Source: an uncultured Clostridium sp. (lineage in GTDB: Bacteria; Bacillota; Clostridia; Lachnospirales; Lachnospiraceae). From it: a DNA stretch of 64,000 bases. The notes beneath the pieces are model-generated. The model was given only the letters and a program-made list of their open reading frames with translations, did no database searches and was not told where the DNA came from. Shown one piece after another: positions 33,019 to 42,400 of the stretch. A program made the position numbers and the translations under genes. Within the stretch, counting starts at the first letter, position 1. Each line of letters opens with the position of its first letter. The DNA lies in assembly GCF_900547735.1 (NCBI RefSeq), contig NZ_URHZ01000014.1:20583-84582 (forward strand), given 5' to 3'.

Positions 33019-33272
33019 AGATGGGGTTCCTCCGTTTCTGTTTCGTTTTCTTTGATAAAAATCAGATCGGCGTCTTCGCGCCGAAGGGCAATAACAGCAC
33101 CTTTGATAAGAAATGCAGATAGCTCGCCGTCGCACTTTCGTAAGATACAGGTAACTGAGGTACCAGGCTCAAAACCGAGATCGAGAAGTCTTCCGGTAAT
33201 GGATTTATTATCTGACAGCCAGCAAATTACAGCGGTTTGCCCAATGGACATTTTACTTAAGGGATATAACAT
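33015..33272 (-). CDS. feoA: FeoA iron-transport partner
   Basis: 85 residues forming a FeoA SH3-like domain: PLSKMSIGQTAVICWLSD, RLLDLGFEPGTSVTCILRK and KGAVIALRREDADLIFI. It is the cytosolic partner of FeoB. It is directly upstream and overlaps feoB by 4 bases. With feoB truncated, the pair is probably not functional for iron uptake. Confidence 0.92.
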   Translation of the reverse strand: MLYPLSKMSIGQTAVICWLSDNKSITGRLLDLGFEPGTSVTCILRKCDGELSAFLIKGAVIALRREDADLIFIKENETETEEPHL

Positions 33273-33502
33273 GGTCTCACATCACAGAATGATAGCTTTA
33301 TTATTAGATATGTTAACAGTCGGGCTGAAGTGCCTGGCACAGAAAAAATAATTGCTGTTTTCAGGTAAACTTTATATGGAAATTAACCTGATGTTTAACA
33401 AGGCAAAGAAACAGCCGGCAGAGTCGTTTGACGACGCCCGCCTAACGGGGATAGTACGGGAAAATGCACGATCTTTCTTTGCGCGGTATAATGACTTGAA
33501 TG

Positions 33503-33535
33503 GAAAAAAGAAAGAATCCCATAAGCGGGATTCTT
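33503..33535 (-). terminator. Terminator of sfsA
   Basis: A perfect 9-bp stem (AAGAATCCC/GGGATTCTT) is followed on the minus strand by TTCTTTTTTCC, directly after the sfsA stop codon. Confidence 0.85.
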
Positions 33536-33545
33536 CTGCGCCGGA

Positions 33546-34256
33546 TTAGAGAATCACATCCACCGGCATATCAATTTTCATTTCCTGTTTTGTTATAATA
33601 CAGTCGCGGGCAAGAATATGGACACCGGATTCTGATGCCAGTTTAAGCGCATCCGCGAATTCCGGATGAGTGGTCCTGTTGGGTGAAAAAGAAAGAATTC
33701 CCTTCATCTGAATGACGAATAGGACATAGGCATGATACCCCTCCATGGCGGCATCCCTGAGTTCCATAATATGTTTAACTCCGCGCTCGGTCGGTGCGTC
33801 GGGAAACATGGCGGCGCCGTCGTGTTCCAGCGTAACTCCCTTTACTTCCATAAACGACGGACATCCCTCTTCTTTGAATGCCAGATCAAACCGGGATTCA
33901 TGATACGTAACCTCTCTTTTTACTTCCGTTATATCTGAGGAGAGCCCTCCTTTATTCAGCCATTCCGCGGCCGCCTGGTTCGGCGCCTGTGAATCCATAT
34001 TGATAAGCAGGCGTTCGTGGTTGTACCCCGCATTCTCCTTATAAACGCCGATGACAGAGTAAGCGGTTTTCCTCCCCAGAGCCGCAGCAACCGGATGAAA
34101 CTCCACAAGAAGCTCCGCCCCGGGTACTAAAAATTCCCGGAGCCTTCCCGTATTCTTAACATGGCAGACCTCTTCCCTGCCATTAATCATCACATGGGCG
34201 ATAAACCTGTTGGGCCTCTTTAAAAATGTTCCGGTTACGATATGTTCATATTGCAT
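33546..34256 (-). CDS. sfsA: SfsA nuclease-family protein
   Basis: 236 residues. It has the SfsA pattern: FLKRPNRFIAHV, HVKNTGRLREFLVPGAELLVE, RKTAYSVIGV, ESRFDLAF, FMEVKGVTLE and RGVKHIMEL. SfsA proteins are reported as DNA/RNA-binding proteins with nuclease-like fold, also linked to sugar fermentation. Start ATG 34256; a GTG nine bases upstream, after GGAAAGG, is equally possible. Single-gene unit with its own terminator. Confidence 0.9.
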   Translation of the reverse strand: MQYEHIVTGTFLKRPNRFIAHVMINGREEVCHVKNTGRLREFLVPGAELLVEFHPVAAALGRKTAYSVIGVYKENAGYNHERLLINMDSQAPNQAAAEWLNKGGLSSDITEVKREVTYHESRFDLAFKEEGCPSFMEVKGVTLEHDGAAMFPDAPTERGVKHIMELRDAAMEGYHAYVLFVIQMKGILSFSPNRTTHPEFADALKLASESGVHILARDCIITKQEMKIDMPVDVIL

Positions 34257-34372
34257 AATAGATACACCATTGCCTTTCCTGCAGTAAACTTCTATAAGAA
34301 GTATTCCTATTATACTGCATACAGGCGTTGTATTGCAATTACGGAATGATTCCATGATTTAGGGCGTCGTCA

Positions 34373-34547
34373 GTTACCGTTCACGGGAAGTAGTCCGCCA
34401 GGTGTTTTTTGTGAGTGGAGCGTAGCGAAGGTCACAGAAAATCCGAGGGTTGCGGCGCGAAACGGCGTTTTTTTGCCGTTTCTGTGCATCGTGAAGCGTG
34501 TTATTGTTCGCAGCACAGCTGCTTTTAGCTGGGGTGTGAACAGTAAC
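34373..34547 (+). repeat. Dispersed repeat A, copy 1
   Basis: A 175-bp unit bounded by GTTACCGTTCAC and GTGAACAGTAAC, i.e. 12-bp terminal inverted repeats with one mismatch. The 3' third (GCCGTTTCTGTGCATCG, then GAAGCGTGTTATTGTTC) is nearly the same as in copy 2 at 42614. Confidence 0.85.
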
Positions 34548-34586
34548 AGTCCTCATTTTCCCCTGTTTCCCACCCCACGATTCTTC

Positions 34587-34615
34587 TTGCACTAACAACC
34601 AAAGTATGGTAAAAT
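34587..34615 (+). promoter_or_regulatory. Sigma-A promoter of thrC
   Basis: TTGCAC, a 17-base spacer and TAAAAT end 117 bases upstream of the thrC start. This is the only good match in the region. Confidence 0.7.
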
Positions 34616-34732
34616 TCTTAACCAGGATACCCTCGGAATATAGGGAGATACAAGGCTTTTTCCCGATTCCGGAGGACATAAAGACAGGACAATAAAGAGG
34701 CTGAATCATTAAATAAAGAGAGGATGAAAATC

Positions 34733-36217
34733 ATGGCAATCTACTATAGCAGTACCCGCGGCGGTGAAAAAAATGTTACGGCATCACAGGCGATCCTGAA
34801 GGGACTTGCAGAGGACGGCGGTCTTTTTATGCCGGATGAGGTTCCTGCATTTGACCGTTCATTTGCAGAACTGGCAAAGATGACCTACCAGGAAGTCGCT
34901 TATGAGGTGATGAAATTATTTCTTTCGGATTTTACGGAAGAGGAACTGAAGGACTGTATTAACCGAGCCTATGACAGCAAATTTGACACAGAAGAGATTG
35001 CCCCTCTCGTAAAGGCAGACGGAGCATATTACCTTGAATTGTTCCACGGGAACACAATTGCGTTCAAGGATATGGCGCTCTCGATTCTTCCCCGCCTGAT
35101 GACGGTATCAGCCAGAAAGAATAAAATTGACAACACAATTGTAATCCTGACCGCAACCTCCGGAGATACCGGTAAGGCGGCCATGGCCGGTTTTGCGGAC
35201 GTGGAAGGGACGAAGATTATCGTATTTTATCCGAAGGATGGCGTAAGCCGCGTGCAGGAACTGCAGATGCTTACACAGAAAGGCGATAATACAAGCGTTG
35301 TGGGAATCGACGGAAACTTCGATGACGCCCAGAACGGCGTTAAAAAGATATTTAATGATAAAGAGTTTGGAAAGGAACTGGCAGCTAAGGGATACCAGCT
35401 CTCCTCCGCAAACTCGATCAATATCGGACGTCTTGTACCGCAGATTGTTTACTATGTTTATGCCTATGTAAAACTGCTTGACAACGGCGAGATTTCCGAA
35501 GGCGAGAAGATCAATATTACCGTACCGACCGGTAATTTCGGAAACATTCTGGCCGCTTACTTTGCGAAACAGATGGGCCTTCCGGTTGGCAGACTGATCT
35601 GCGCGTCCAATGACAATAAAGTTTTATATGATTTCTTCCAGACCGGTATCTATGACAGAAAGAGGGATTTTATTCTGACCTCATCACCGTCCATGGATAT
35701 CCTTATTTCCAGCAACCTGGAGAGACTGATTTATCTTTCCACCGGCTGTGATGCCGCAAAGACAAAGGGACTGATGGAAGAACTCGTAAGAGACGGAAAA
35801 TACACGGTTACTCCTGATATGAGAGAGAGAATGAGCGATTTCTTCGGAGGATTTGCAACACAGGAAGAGAATGCCGCCGAGATTAAACGTCTTTATGATG
35901 AGACCGGTTATATGATTGACACGCATACGGGCGTCGCTTCCTGCGTATATAGAAAGTATGTAAAAGAAACAAATGATACGGCCAAAACCGTAATCGCCTC
36001 CACAGCCAGTCCATATAAGTTTTCCAGAAGCGTTATGGAAGCAATCTTCGGAAGCGAAGAGGGTAAGGATGAGTTTGAGCTGATTGACGAGATGGAGAAA
36101 GCCTCCGGAGTTGTGGTTCCGGCTGCCATTGAGGAGATTAGAAATGCCGAAATCCGCCATAATATACAGTGCACATCTGAGACCATGAAGAGCACGGTGG
36201 CTGACATTCTGAAATAG
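34733..36217 (+). CDS. thrC: Threonine synthase
   Basis: 494 residues. The N-terminal YYSSTRGGEKNVTASQAILKGLAEDGGLFMP is the long-type (fungal/Gram-negative-like) threonine synthase start; HGNTIAFKDMALSILPRLM carries the PLP lysine, TATSGDTGKAAMAGF and PTGNFGNILAAYFAKQMGLP bind phosphate and cofactor. It converts O-phosphohomoserine to threonine. The ATG at 34733 fits AGAGAGG at nine bases; the ATG at 34724 would overlap it. No partner thr genes nearby. Confidence 0.95.
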   Translation: MAIYYSSTRGGEKNVTASQAILKGLAEDGGLFMPDEVPAFDRSFAELAKMTYQEVAYEVMKLFLSDFTEEELKDCINRAYDSKFDTEEIAPLVKADGAYYLELFHGNTIAFKDMALSILPRLMTVSARKNKIDNTIVILTATSGDTGKAAMAGFADVEGTKIIVFYPKDGVSRVQELQMLTQKGDNTSVVGIDGNFDDAQNGVKKIFNDKEFGKELAAKGYQLSSANSINIGRLVPQIVYYVYAYVKLLDNGEISEGEKINITVPTGNFGNILAAYFAKQMGLPVGRLICASNDNKVLYDFFQTGIYDRKRDFILTSSPSMDILISSNLERLIYLSTGCDAAKTKGLMEELVRDGKYTVTPDMRERMSDFFGGFATQEENAAEIKRLYDETGYMIDTHTGVASCVYRKYVKETNDTAKTVIASTASPYKFSRSVMEAIFGSEEGKDEFELIDEMEKASGVVVPAAIEEIRNAEIRHNIQCTSETMKSTVADILK

Positions 36218-36315
36218 ACGGATGGAAGAAATGTGACAGATTAACGTTCGGTTGTATCGTTACGAAAAAAATGTGCTAATTTTTTAACAGTCTTCCCAAA
36301 ACCATAAATATGGTA

Positions 36316-36321
36316 TATAAT
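36316..36321 (+). promoter_or_regulatory. Probable -10 of fba
   Basis: A perfect TATAAT lies 41 bases before the fba ATG. The matching -35 is weak, since TTAACA is 26 bases upstream. Confidence 0.5.
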
Positions 36322-36362
36322 AAAAGAATGTAAGTGAGAAAAGCGACAAGGAGGTTCGTAAT

Positions 36363-37226
36363 ATGTTAGTAAACGCAAAGGACATGCTTCAGAAGGCAAA
36401 AGAAGGCCAGTACGCAGTTGGGCAGTTTAATATCAACAACCTGGAATGGACAAAGGCAGTATTACAGACCGCACAGGAACAGAATTCACCGGTTATCCTG
36501 GGCGTATCTGAGGGAGCCGGCAAATATATGGCCGGATTCAAGACTGTTGCTGATATGGTAAAGGCAATGATCGATGAACTTAAGATTACAGTTCCGGTAG
36601 CAATCCACTTAGACCATGGTACTTATGACGGCTGCATGAAATGTATTGAGGCAGGTTTCTCCTCCATCATGTTTGACGGCTCTCATTATCCAATCGACGA
36701 GAACGTTGAGAAGACGAAAGAACTCGTTCGTATCTGTGCTGAGAAAGGTTTATCACTTGAGGCAGAGGTTGGTTCCATCGGCGGTGAAGAAGACGGCGTT
36801 GTAGGAATGGGCGAGTGCGCAGATCCCGATGAATGTAAAGCAATTGCAGATCTCGGCGTAGATATGCTGGCAGCGGGAATCGGCAATATCCACGGCAAAT
36901 ATCCGGCAAACTGGCCGGGACTCAGCTTTGAGACACTGGAAGCCGTAAAGAATAAAACGGGTGAAATGCCGTTAGTTCTCCATGGCGGTACCGGTATCCC
37001 GGAAGATATGATCAAGAGAGCAATTTCCCTTGGCGTAGCCAAGATTAATGTTAACACAGAGTGCCAGCTTGCTTTTGCAGATGCAACACGTAAATACATC
37101 GAAGCAGGCAAGGATCTGGAAGGCAAGGGCTTTGACCCGCGTAAACTTCTTGCTCCTGGTACAGCAGCAATCAAGGAAACAGTTAAGACTAAGATGGAAC
37201 TGTTCGGTTCTGTCGGCAAAGCCTGA
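36363..37226 (+). CDS. fba: Class II fructose-1,6-bisphosphate aldolase
   Basis: 287 residues. VAIHLDHGTYDGCMKCIEAGFSSIMFDGSHYPIDEN, LEAEVGSIGGEEDGV, and LVLHGGTGIPEDMIKRAISLGVAKINVNTE are the zinc-binding and substrate-binding segments of class II aldolases. It cleaves fructose-1,6-bisphosphate in glycolysis. Good GGAGG and codon use of a highly expressed gene; a strong terminator follows. Confidence 0.97.
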   Translation: MLVNAKDMLQKAKEGQYAVGQFNINNLEWTKAVLQTAQEQNSPVILGVSEGAGKYMAGFKTVADMVKAMIDELKITVPVAIHLDHGTYDGCMKCIEAGFSSIMFDGSHYPIDENVEKTKELVRICAEKGLSLEAEVGSIGGEEDGVVGMGECADPDECKAIADLGVDMLAAGIGNIHGKYPANWPGLSFETLEAVKNKTGEMPLVLHGGTGIPEDMIKRAISLGVAKINVNTECQLAFADATRKYIEAGKDLEGKGFDPRKLLAPGTAAIKETVKTKMELFGSVGKA

Positions 37227-37296
37227 TTGTAATTTAAAACGGAGTTTAACCGATGACGGTGGCAAGTGAGTTTTGAGACTTGTTTGTCATTGTTTA

Positions 37297-37365
37297 GAGC
37301 CGGCCTGCAGGTAATAAAGTTTCGGCATTTCGAAAGAATATTACTTACAGGCCGGCTCTGTTTTT
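37297..37365 (+). terminator. Terminator of fba
   Basis: A long imperfect stem (GAGCCGGCCTG... with ...CAGGCCGGCTC, arms 37297-37316 and 37339-37358) is followed by TGTTTTT. Confidence 0.88.
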
Positions 37366-37464
37366 AGATATTGATGAGAAATCCGCAGGATAAGATTCCC
37401 GGAGGCCGCGCCCCGAGGGAAGTTCCGCGGATTATACTTTTTCGTCATAGTAAGGGAGAAAACA

Positions 37465-39582
37465 ATGAGTGACTTAATTAATGTGTCTGAAATTTTCGGA
37501 AAAAACGTTTTCAATGATACTGCAATGAAAGAGCGCCTTCCGAAAAGCGTTTATAAAAAACTGAAGCAGACCATAGAGGACGGAACGGAACTGGATCCGT
37601 CCATTGCGGATGTAGTGGCCCATGCAATGAAGGACTGGGCGATCGAGAGAGGAGCGACCCATTATTCCCACTGGTTCCAGCCGCTGACAGGAGTGACGGC
37701 CGAGAAACACGATGCCTTTATCTCGGTTCCGGATGCGGCAGGCCGCGTGATTATGGAATTTTCCGGTAAGGAGCTGATTAAGGGAGAACCGGATGCGTCT
37801 TCTTTCCCATCGGGGGGACTCCGTTCCACCTTTGAGGCCAGAGGATATACAACCTGGGATTGTACTTCCCCTGCCTTTTTGCGGGAGGACACCTGGGGCG
37901 TGACCCTCTACATACCAACGGCTTTCTGTTCTTACAGGGGCGAGGCTCTTGACAAGAAGACGCCGCTTCTGCGTTCCATGCAGGCGATCAACGAACAGTC
38001 CCTGCGGATTATCCGTCTGTTCGGAAATACCACTTCAAAACGCGTTATTCCGTATGTCGGACCGGAGCAGGAGTATTTTCTGATTGATAAAGAGAAATAT
38101 TTACAGAGAAAAGATCTAATTTACGCAAACAGGACTCTGTTTGGCGCTATGCCGCCGAAAGGGCAGGAGATGGATGACCATTATTTTGGAAGCATCCGTC
38201 CGCGTGTAGGCGCTTTTATGAAAGAAGTGAATGAGGAAATGTGGCGTCTCGGCGTCTGTGCCAAGACACAGCACAATGAGGCCGCTCCGGCCCAGCATGA
38301 ACTGGCTCCTGTTTATACACAGGTGAATGTTGCGGTCGACCATAACCAGATGATGATGGAGGCCTTAAAGAGGATTGCCGGCCATCATGGTCTTACCTGC
38401 CTCCTTCATGAAAAGCCGTTTGCGGGTATCAACGGTTCCGGTAAACATAACAACTGGTCCCTGACCACCGACGACGGAATTAACATGATGAATCCCGGCG
38501 AAACACCGCATGAGAATATCCAGTTCCTTCTGGTTCTGGCCTGCATCATGAAAGCAGTGGACGTCCATGCCGATCTGTTGAGAGAATCAACGGCGGTGCC
38601 GGGCAATGATCAGCGTCTGGGTGCAGCCGAAGCTCCGCCTGCGATCATTTCCATTTTCCTTGGTGAGCAGCTGGAAGATGTAATTGACCAGCTCTGCAGT
38701 ACCGGTTCTGCGGCGCATTCCAAGCAGGGCGGTGTGCTGAAAACAGGCGTTGCAACCCTTCCCGATTTTGCTAAGGATGCCACGGACCGCAACAGGACGT
38801 CTCCGTTTGCCTTTACGGGCAATAAGTTTGAGTTCCGTATGGTAGGTTCCTCAGATTCCGTATCTTCCCCGAATGTTGTTTTAAATACAATAGTAGCGGA
38901 GGCCTTTAAGGAGGCTGCGGACCAGCTGGAAAAAGCGGAAGATTTTGATATGGCAGTCCATGATATGATTAAAGGCCTGTTTGCGGAGCACAGAAGGATT
39001 ATTTTCAGCGGAAACGGCTACTCCGAGGAGTGGGTTAAAGAAGCGGAGAGCAGGGGACTTCCGAACCTGAGAGCGGGGATTGATTCCGTTTCGGCTTTGA
39101 TTACCGATAAGGCGGTCGAATTGTTTGAACACTTCAGTGTTTATACGAAGGCGGAACTGGAATCAAGAGCTGAAATAGAGTATGAATCCTATGCAAAGAC
39201 AATCAATATAGAGGCAAAAACCATGATCGACATGGCCGGAAAGCAGATTATTCCTGCCGTGGTAGAATATACGACGCAGCTTGCAAAATCACTTTCCGCC
39301 GTCAGGGATGCCTGCCCGGAAGCAGATGTCAGCGTTCAGAAGGAACTGATTTTAGAAACATCGGCTCTTCTGTCTGAGATGAAGGTGGCGCTTTCTGCCC
39401 TTGAAAATGAGGCGAAGGCGGCAACGGCGATTTCTAACAGTAAAGAGAGGGCCTATTACTGCCTGGAGAACGTGACTGTGGCAATGAAGGAACTCAGAAT
39501 ACCGGCGGATAAGCTGGAGATGATTGTGGATAAAGAACTCTGGCCTTTCCCGAGTTATGGGGATTTGATATTTGAGGTGTAG
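37465..39582 (+). CDS. glnN: Glutamine synthetase type III
   Basis: 705 residues, the length of GSIII. Characteristic segments are YTTWDCTSPAFL, GPEQEYFLIDKE, HNEAAPAQHELAP, GINGSGKHNNWSL and NRTSPFAFTGNKFEFRM, which form the active site. It makes glutamine from glutamate and ammonium. ATG follows AAGGGAG. The stand-alone setting without a PII or GlnR gene is common for GSIII. Confidence 0.97.
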   Translation: MSDLINVSEIFGKNVFNDTAMKERLPKSVYKKLKQTIEDGTELDPSIADVVAHAMKDWAIERGATHYSHWFQPLTGVTAEKHDAFISVPDAAGRVIMEFSGKELIKGEPDASSFPSGGLRSTFEARGYTTWDCTSPAFLREDTWGVTLYIPTAFCSYRGEALDKKTPLLRSMQAINEQSLRIIRLFGNTTSKRVIPYVGPEQEYFLIDKEKYLQRKDLIYANRTLFGAMPPKGQEMDDHYFGSIRPRVGAFMKEVNEEMWRLGVCAKTQHNEAAPAQHELAPVYTQVNVAVDHNQMMMEALKRIAGHHGLTCLLHEKPFAGINGSGKHNNWSLTTDDGINMMNPGETPHENIQFLLVLACIMKAVDVHADLLRESTAVPGNDQRLGAAEAPPAIISIFLGEQLEDVIDQLCSTGSAAHSKQGGVLKTGVATLPDFAKDATDRNRTSPFAFTGNKFEFRMVGSSDSVSSPNVVLNTIVAEAFKEAADQLEKAEDFDMAVHDMIKGLFAEHRRIIFSGNGYSEEWVKEAESRGLPNLRAGIDSVSALITDKAVELFEHFSVYTKAELESRAEIEYESYAKTINIEAKTMIDMAGKQIIPAVVEYTTQLAKSLSAVRDACPEADVSVQKELILETSALLSEMKVALSALENEAKAATAISNSKERAYYCLENVTVAMKELRIPADKLEMIVDKELWPFPSYGDLIFEV

Positions 39583-39742
39583 GCTGTATAAAAAGCTGGA
39601 GTGGATAAACGAGATAACGAGTTAGCCTGTTATTCGGTTATGTGATATGTGATGTGTGATGTGTGATATATGGTATTTGGTATATGTGACATATAAGGAT
39701 ATATTGGATATCAGGGGGAATGTTTATAGGTATAGTATTCTA

Positions 39743-39792
39743 AAAACAGGGACTGTTTCCGGTGATGAATCACTGAAACAGTCCTGTTTTTT
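39743..39792. terminator. Terminator downstream of glnN
   Basis: Arms AAAACAGGGACTGTTTC and GAAACAGTCCTGTTTT (one bulge) with T6 after. Symmetrical A/T flanks make it active in either direction. Confidence 0.8.
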
Positions 39793-39844
39793 ATTGAGTG
39801 GCAATGAAAAGTTCGCGAAGCGTGCTTTTCGTTGTTATCTGATA

Positions 39845-40020
39845 TGTTTATATTAGTGTTGTACTGCGTTACCGTATATTGCTTCGCTGTTATGTTGCTT
39901 TGCCGTATATTGCTTCGCCTGTTATGTTACTTTGCCGTACATTGCTTTACTGTGTACTGCCTTGCTGTTGTATTGTGTTACTGTGTACTGCTTTGCTGTT
40001 GTATTGTGTTACTGTTAGAC
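39845..40020. repeat. Degenerate ~23-28 bp tandem repeats
   Basis: Units around TTACTGTGTACTGC, TTGCTGTTGTATTGTG and TTGCTTCGCTGTTATGT recur six to seven times with changes. All three reading frames run open, as expected for repeats without stop codons. No protein is proposed. Confidence 0.75.
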
Positions 40021-40044
40021 CGCTTTGCAGATTGAAGCCGAACG

Positions 40045-42246
40045 TTATCGTCCTGGGCCAGTGGTCAGGCCGGGCCGGAGTCCTCCGCTGCTGCCGGATC
40101 CTGAAGAACCGGAGGAGCCTGAACTGCCGGGAGGCGTCGAGCTGTTACTTCCCGAAGAAGATCCCCCTGGCGCGGAAGAGCTTCCGGAGCTGGAAGAGCC
40201 GCCCGGTGCAGAGGAACTTCCTGAATTGGAAGAACCGCCCGGTGCAGAGGAACTTCCTGAGCTGGAAGAACCACCCGGTGCGGAGGAACTTCCTGTACTA
40301 GAAGAACCACCCGGTGAGGAAGAACTGCCGGGTGCAGCTACATTGCTGCCATTGCCGGAAGAAGAACCTGCATTCGTCACATTGCCCGTCGGTCCACCGG
40401 ATGAGCTGCCCGAGGAACCGGATGGTGAACCGCTGTTTCCTGAACTGCCCGATGGAGAACTGCTATTCCCGGCAGTTCCTCCCGGAGACTGGGGAGAATT
40501 GTTCGTCTGGTTGGAATTCTGGGAGCCTGAAGAATTTTTCAGGTCATCCAGGTTAAACGAACTGTCTGCGAGTCCACTCATATTGTTTGTTTCATTCTGA
40601 CACACACCATTTTGATCAAAGGTGTAGTTTACGTTATCAATCACACGGGAAACATTCTCTGTCATTTTACCAGTTTCCGGATCAAGATAATAATATTTGC
40701 CGGAGAGATTAATCCATCCCGTCTGCATATGGCCGTTCTGATTAAAATAGAACCAGGAACCGTCTATTTTTCTCCATCCTCTTGTCATTCGTCCGGAGTT
40801 GGTGCTCATGTAATATTTGCTGCCGTTGCTGTCGCTCAGCCAGCCGCTCAGCATCTTTCCTTCATGCAGATAGTAGTATTCACCGTCAATCTGCTGCCAG
40901 CCCGACAACATCCGTCCGCTGCTGTCCAGATAGTACCAGGCGTTGTCCACTTTCTGCCATCCGGTGCGCAGTTTGCCGTCGGTTCCGAAATAATACCAGT
41001 TATTGTCAATCTGCTGCCAGCCGGTATACATCTTACCGTCATTTGCAAGAAGATAACGGGCCCCTTCAATATCGGTCCATCCCCGGAGCAGTTCACCGGT
41101 AGGATTAAAATAGTACCATGCATTGTCAATCTGATACCATCCCTTGGCCATGGAGCCGTCACTCTTGAGGTAATAGTAGGTGTCATTTCCTACTTTCAGC
41201 CATTCGGTTACCATTGTTCCGTCATTATTCAGGTAGAACCATTTATTATTGTCCTGTATCCATCCTGTGGCCATCGCTCCATCCGATTTAAAATAATACC
41301 ATTTGGAGGTGGAGGAATCTTTGCGCCATCCGGTTATCATCTTACCCGTATTGTCGTTCAGGTAGAAATATTTGTCGTCAATATGGAGCCAGCCCTTATG
41401 CTGCGTTCCATCTTCCTTCATGTAGTACCAGCCGTTGCCGTCATTGATCCATCCCGTCTGTTTCTTATAGTCGGAATAATAATACCAGTTGTTGTTAATC
41501 TGTCGCCACTGCTTGGCAGGGATTGCGGTGGAAAAATCTTTGTACGCAAAGTTAATGTCCACATCGCCGGAAATACCGGCTATCGTTCCCTGGTTTGTGG
41601 CCTGCCACATGGAGGCCTTATTATATGTATGTTTTGTTTCATAGCGGGCAACCCATACGTCGTATGTGACTTTGCTCATATCAATCTTATTGGTAAGCCA
41701 GTAGTCATTGGCATAGAGCATCGGATAATAGCCGGCATCTTTTACCTTTTTACAGAAAGCATTGATAATGTCACTGAGCTGGGACGGCGTAAGCGTACTC
41801 ATAACCGAAGCTTCCACATCAAATACGACAGGATAGGAAATAGGGTAATCCTTGATCAGATCAAGAACAAAATCAGCCTCTTGAACCGCCATATCGGTAG
41901 TGGTGGCATAAGAATAAATATACGCTCCAACTTTAAGGCCCGCTGCCGCTGCTGCATCTGCATTAGTCTTAAAAAAAGGATCCACTGCATTGTCATACCG
42001 TGTTCCGAGCATAACAAACTGGATGTCGTCATTTGCAACGGCAGTCCAGTCAATGGCCTGTTTCCAGTGAGAAACGTCGATACCTCTGGCTACGACTCCG
42101 GCAATGGTAGTGCCGTCGCTGCCGACATATACACCGTTATTTTTAGTCCAGGAAACGGCGGCCAGACTTTCTGATGCCGGAGCCAGACTCATCAGCCCGA
42201 TCAGACAGGCAAGCCCCAGCGCCCGGATACGTTTCTTGTGTATCAT
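40045..42246 (-). CDS. GH25 muramidase with cell-wall-binding repeats
   Basis: 733 residues. A signal peptide (~1-30) precedes a GH25 lysozyme domain (~50-245) with GIDVSHWKQAIDW and the catalytic VVFDVEAS. About fourteen ~20-residue repeats of type GWQxIDNNWYYFxxDGKxxTGW (~250-555) are of the choline-binding type. The tail (~580-733) is a Ser/Gly/Pro spacer with 12-residue repeats. It should cut peptidoglycan after binding wall polymers. It stands near the HTH-LicC-LicA gene, which would make the ligand. ATG has GGAGGAGTAT upstream. Confidence 0.93.
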   Translation of the reverse strand: MIHKKRIRALGLACLIGLMSLAPASESLAAVSWTKNNGVYVGSDGTTIAGVVARGIDVSHWKQAIDWTAVANDDIQFVMLGTRYDNAVDPFFKTNADAAAAAGLKVGAYIYSYATTTDMAVQEADFVLDLIKDYPISYPVVFDVEASVMSTLTPSQLSDIINAFCKKVKDAGYYPMLYANDYWLTNKIDMSKVTYDVWVARYETKHTYNKASMWQATNQGTIAGISGDVDINFAYKDFSTAIPAKQWRQINNNWYYYSDYKKQTGWINDGNGWYYMKEDGTQHKGWLHIDDKYFYLNDNTGKMITGWRKDSSTSKWYYFKSDGAMATGWIQDNNKWFYLNNDGTMVTEWLKVGNDTYYYLKSDGSMAKGWYQIDNAWYYFNPTGELLRGWTDIEGARYLLANDGKMYTGWQQIDNNWYYFGTDGKLRTGWQKVDNAWYYLDSSGRMLSGWQQIDGEYYYLHEGKMLSGWLSDSNGSKYYMSTNSGRMTRGWRKIDGSWFYFNQNGHMQTGWINLSGKYYYLDPETGKMTENVSRVIDNVNYTFDQNGVCQNETNNMSGLADSSFNLDDLKNSSGSQNSNQTNNSPQSPGGTAGNSSSPSGSSGNSGSPSGSSGSSSGGPTGNVTNAGSSSGNGSNVAAPGSSSSPGGSSSTGSSSAPGGSSSSGSSSAPGGSSNSGSSSAPGGSSSSGSSSAPGGSSSGSNSSTPPGSSGSSGSSGSGSSGGLRPGLTTGPGR
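40170..40330. repeat. 36-bp tandem repeats encoding the Ser/Gly/Pro tail
   Basis: A little over four copies of a 36-base unit that encodes S-S-S-A-P-G-G-S-S-x-S-G in the muramidase tail. Copies differ at few positions. Number of copies is likely variable. Confidence 0.9.
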
Positions 42247-42298
42247 AATACTCCTCCTCCTGTGTAAAACATACGGTAATCTGCGGGAAAGGCTCCCG

Positions 42299-42328
42299 GC
42301 AGATACTGTATCTGCTGCATTTATTATA
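42299..42328 (-). promoter_or_regulatory. Promoter and palindrome upstream of the muramidase gene
   Basis: On the minus strand a TATAAT (42328-42323) is followed by the palindrome GCAGATACTGTATCTGC with 8-bp arms at 42299-42315, at or near the transcription start. The position suits an operator or an RNA-stabilising 5' stem. The -35 is weak. Confidence 0.5.
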
Positions 42329-42400
42329 CCTCTGCCGGATTCGGAAAAACCAATCTGGTGTTCCTGTATGATTTAACCCGGTTTTGGTAACTTTGGTAAA

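Larger units (their letters stand above)
34257..34732. other. Intergenic region with dispersed repeat and thrC promoter
   Basis: Contains no credible gene. It holds the sfsA upstream sequence, one copy of dispersed repeat A and the thrC promoter. Short open frames here match the repeat in more than one frame and are not considered genes. Confidence 0.8.
39583..40044. other. Intergenic region after glnN
   Basis: About 460 bases without a supported gene. It has an AT-rich stretch, a terminator near 39743-39792 and a run of degenerate repeats at 39845-40020. Confidence 0.75.

Noticed and set aside
33352..33549. 65-residue frame between feoA and sfsA
   Set aside because: It has no good ribosome site and its end forms the sfsA terminator hairpin. 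A real small gene from ATG 33375 is not excluded but not supported.
34374..34709. 111-residue minus-strand frame upstream of thrC
   Set aside because: It is made of repeat A sequence and the thrC promoter and has no domain.
40025..40600. Pro/Glu/Leu-rich plus-strand frame with PPGAEELPELEE repeats
   Set aside because: It is the antisense reading of the 36-bp repeats encoding the Ser/Gly tail of the muramidase, which has signal peptide, catalytic domain and ribosome site.
40612..42174. 520-residue plus-strand frame opposite the muramidase
   Set aside because: It is antisense to the repeat-bearing muramidase. It is long only because the repeats lack stop codons on the other strand.
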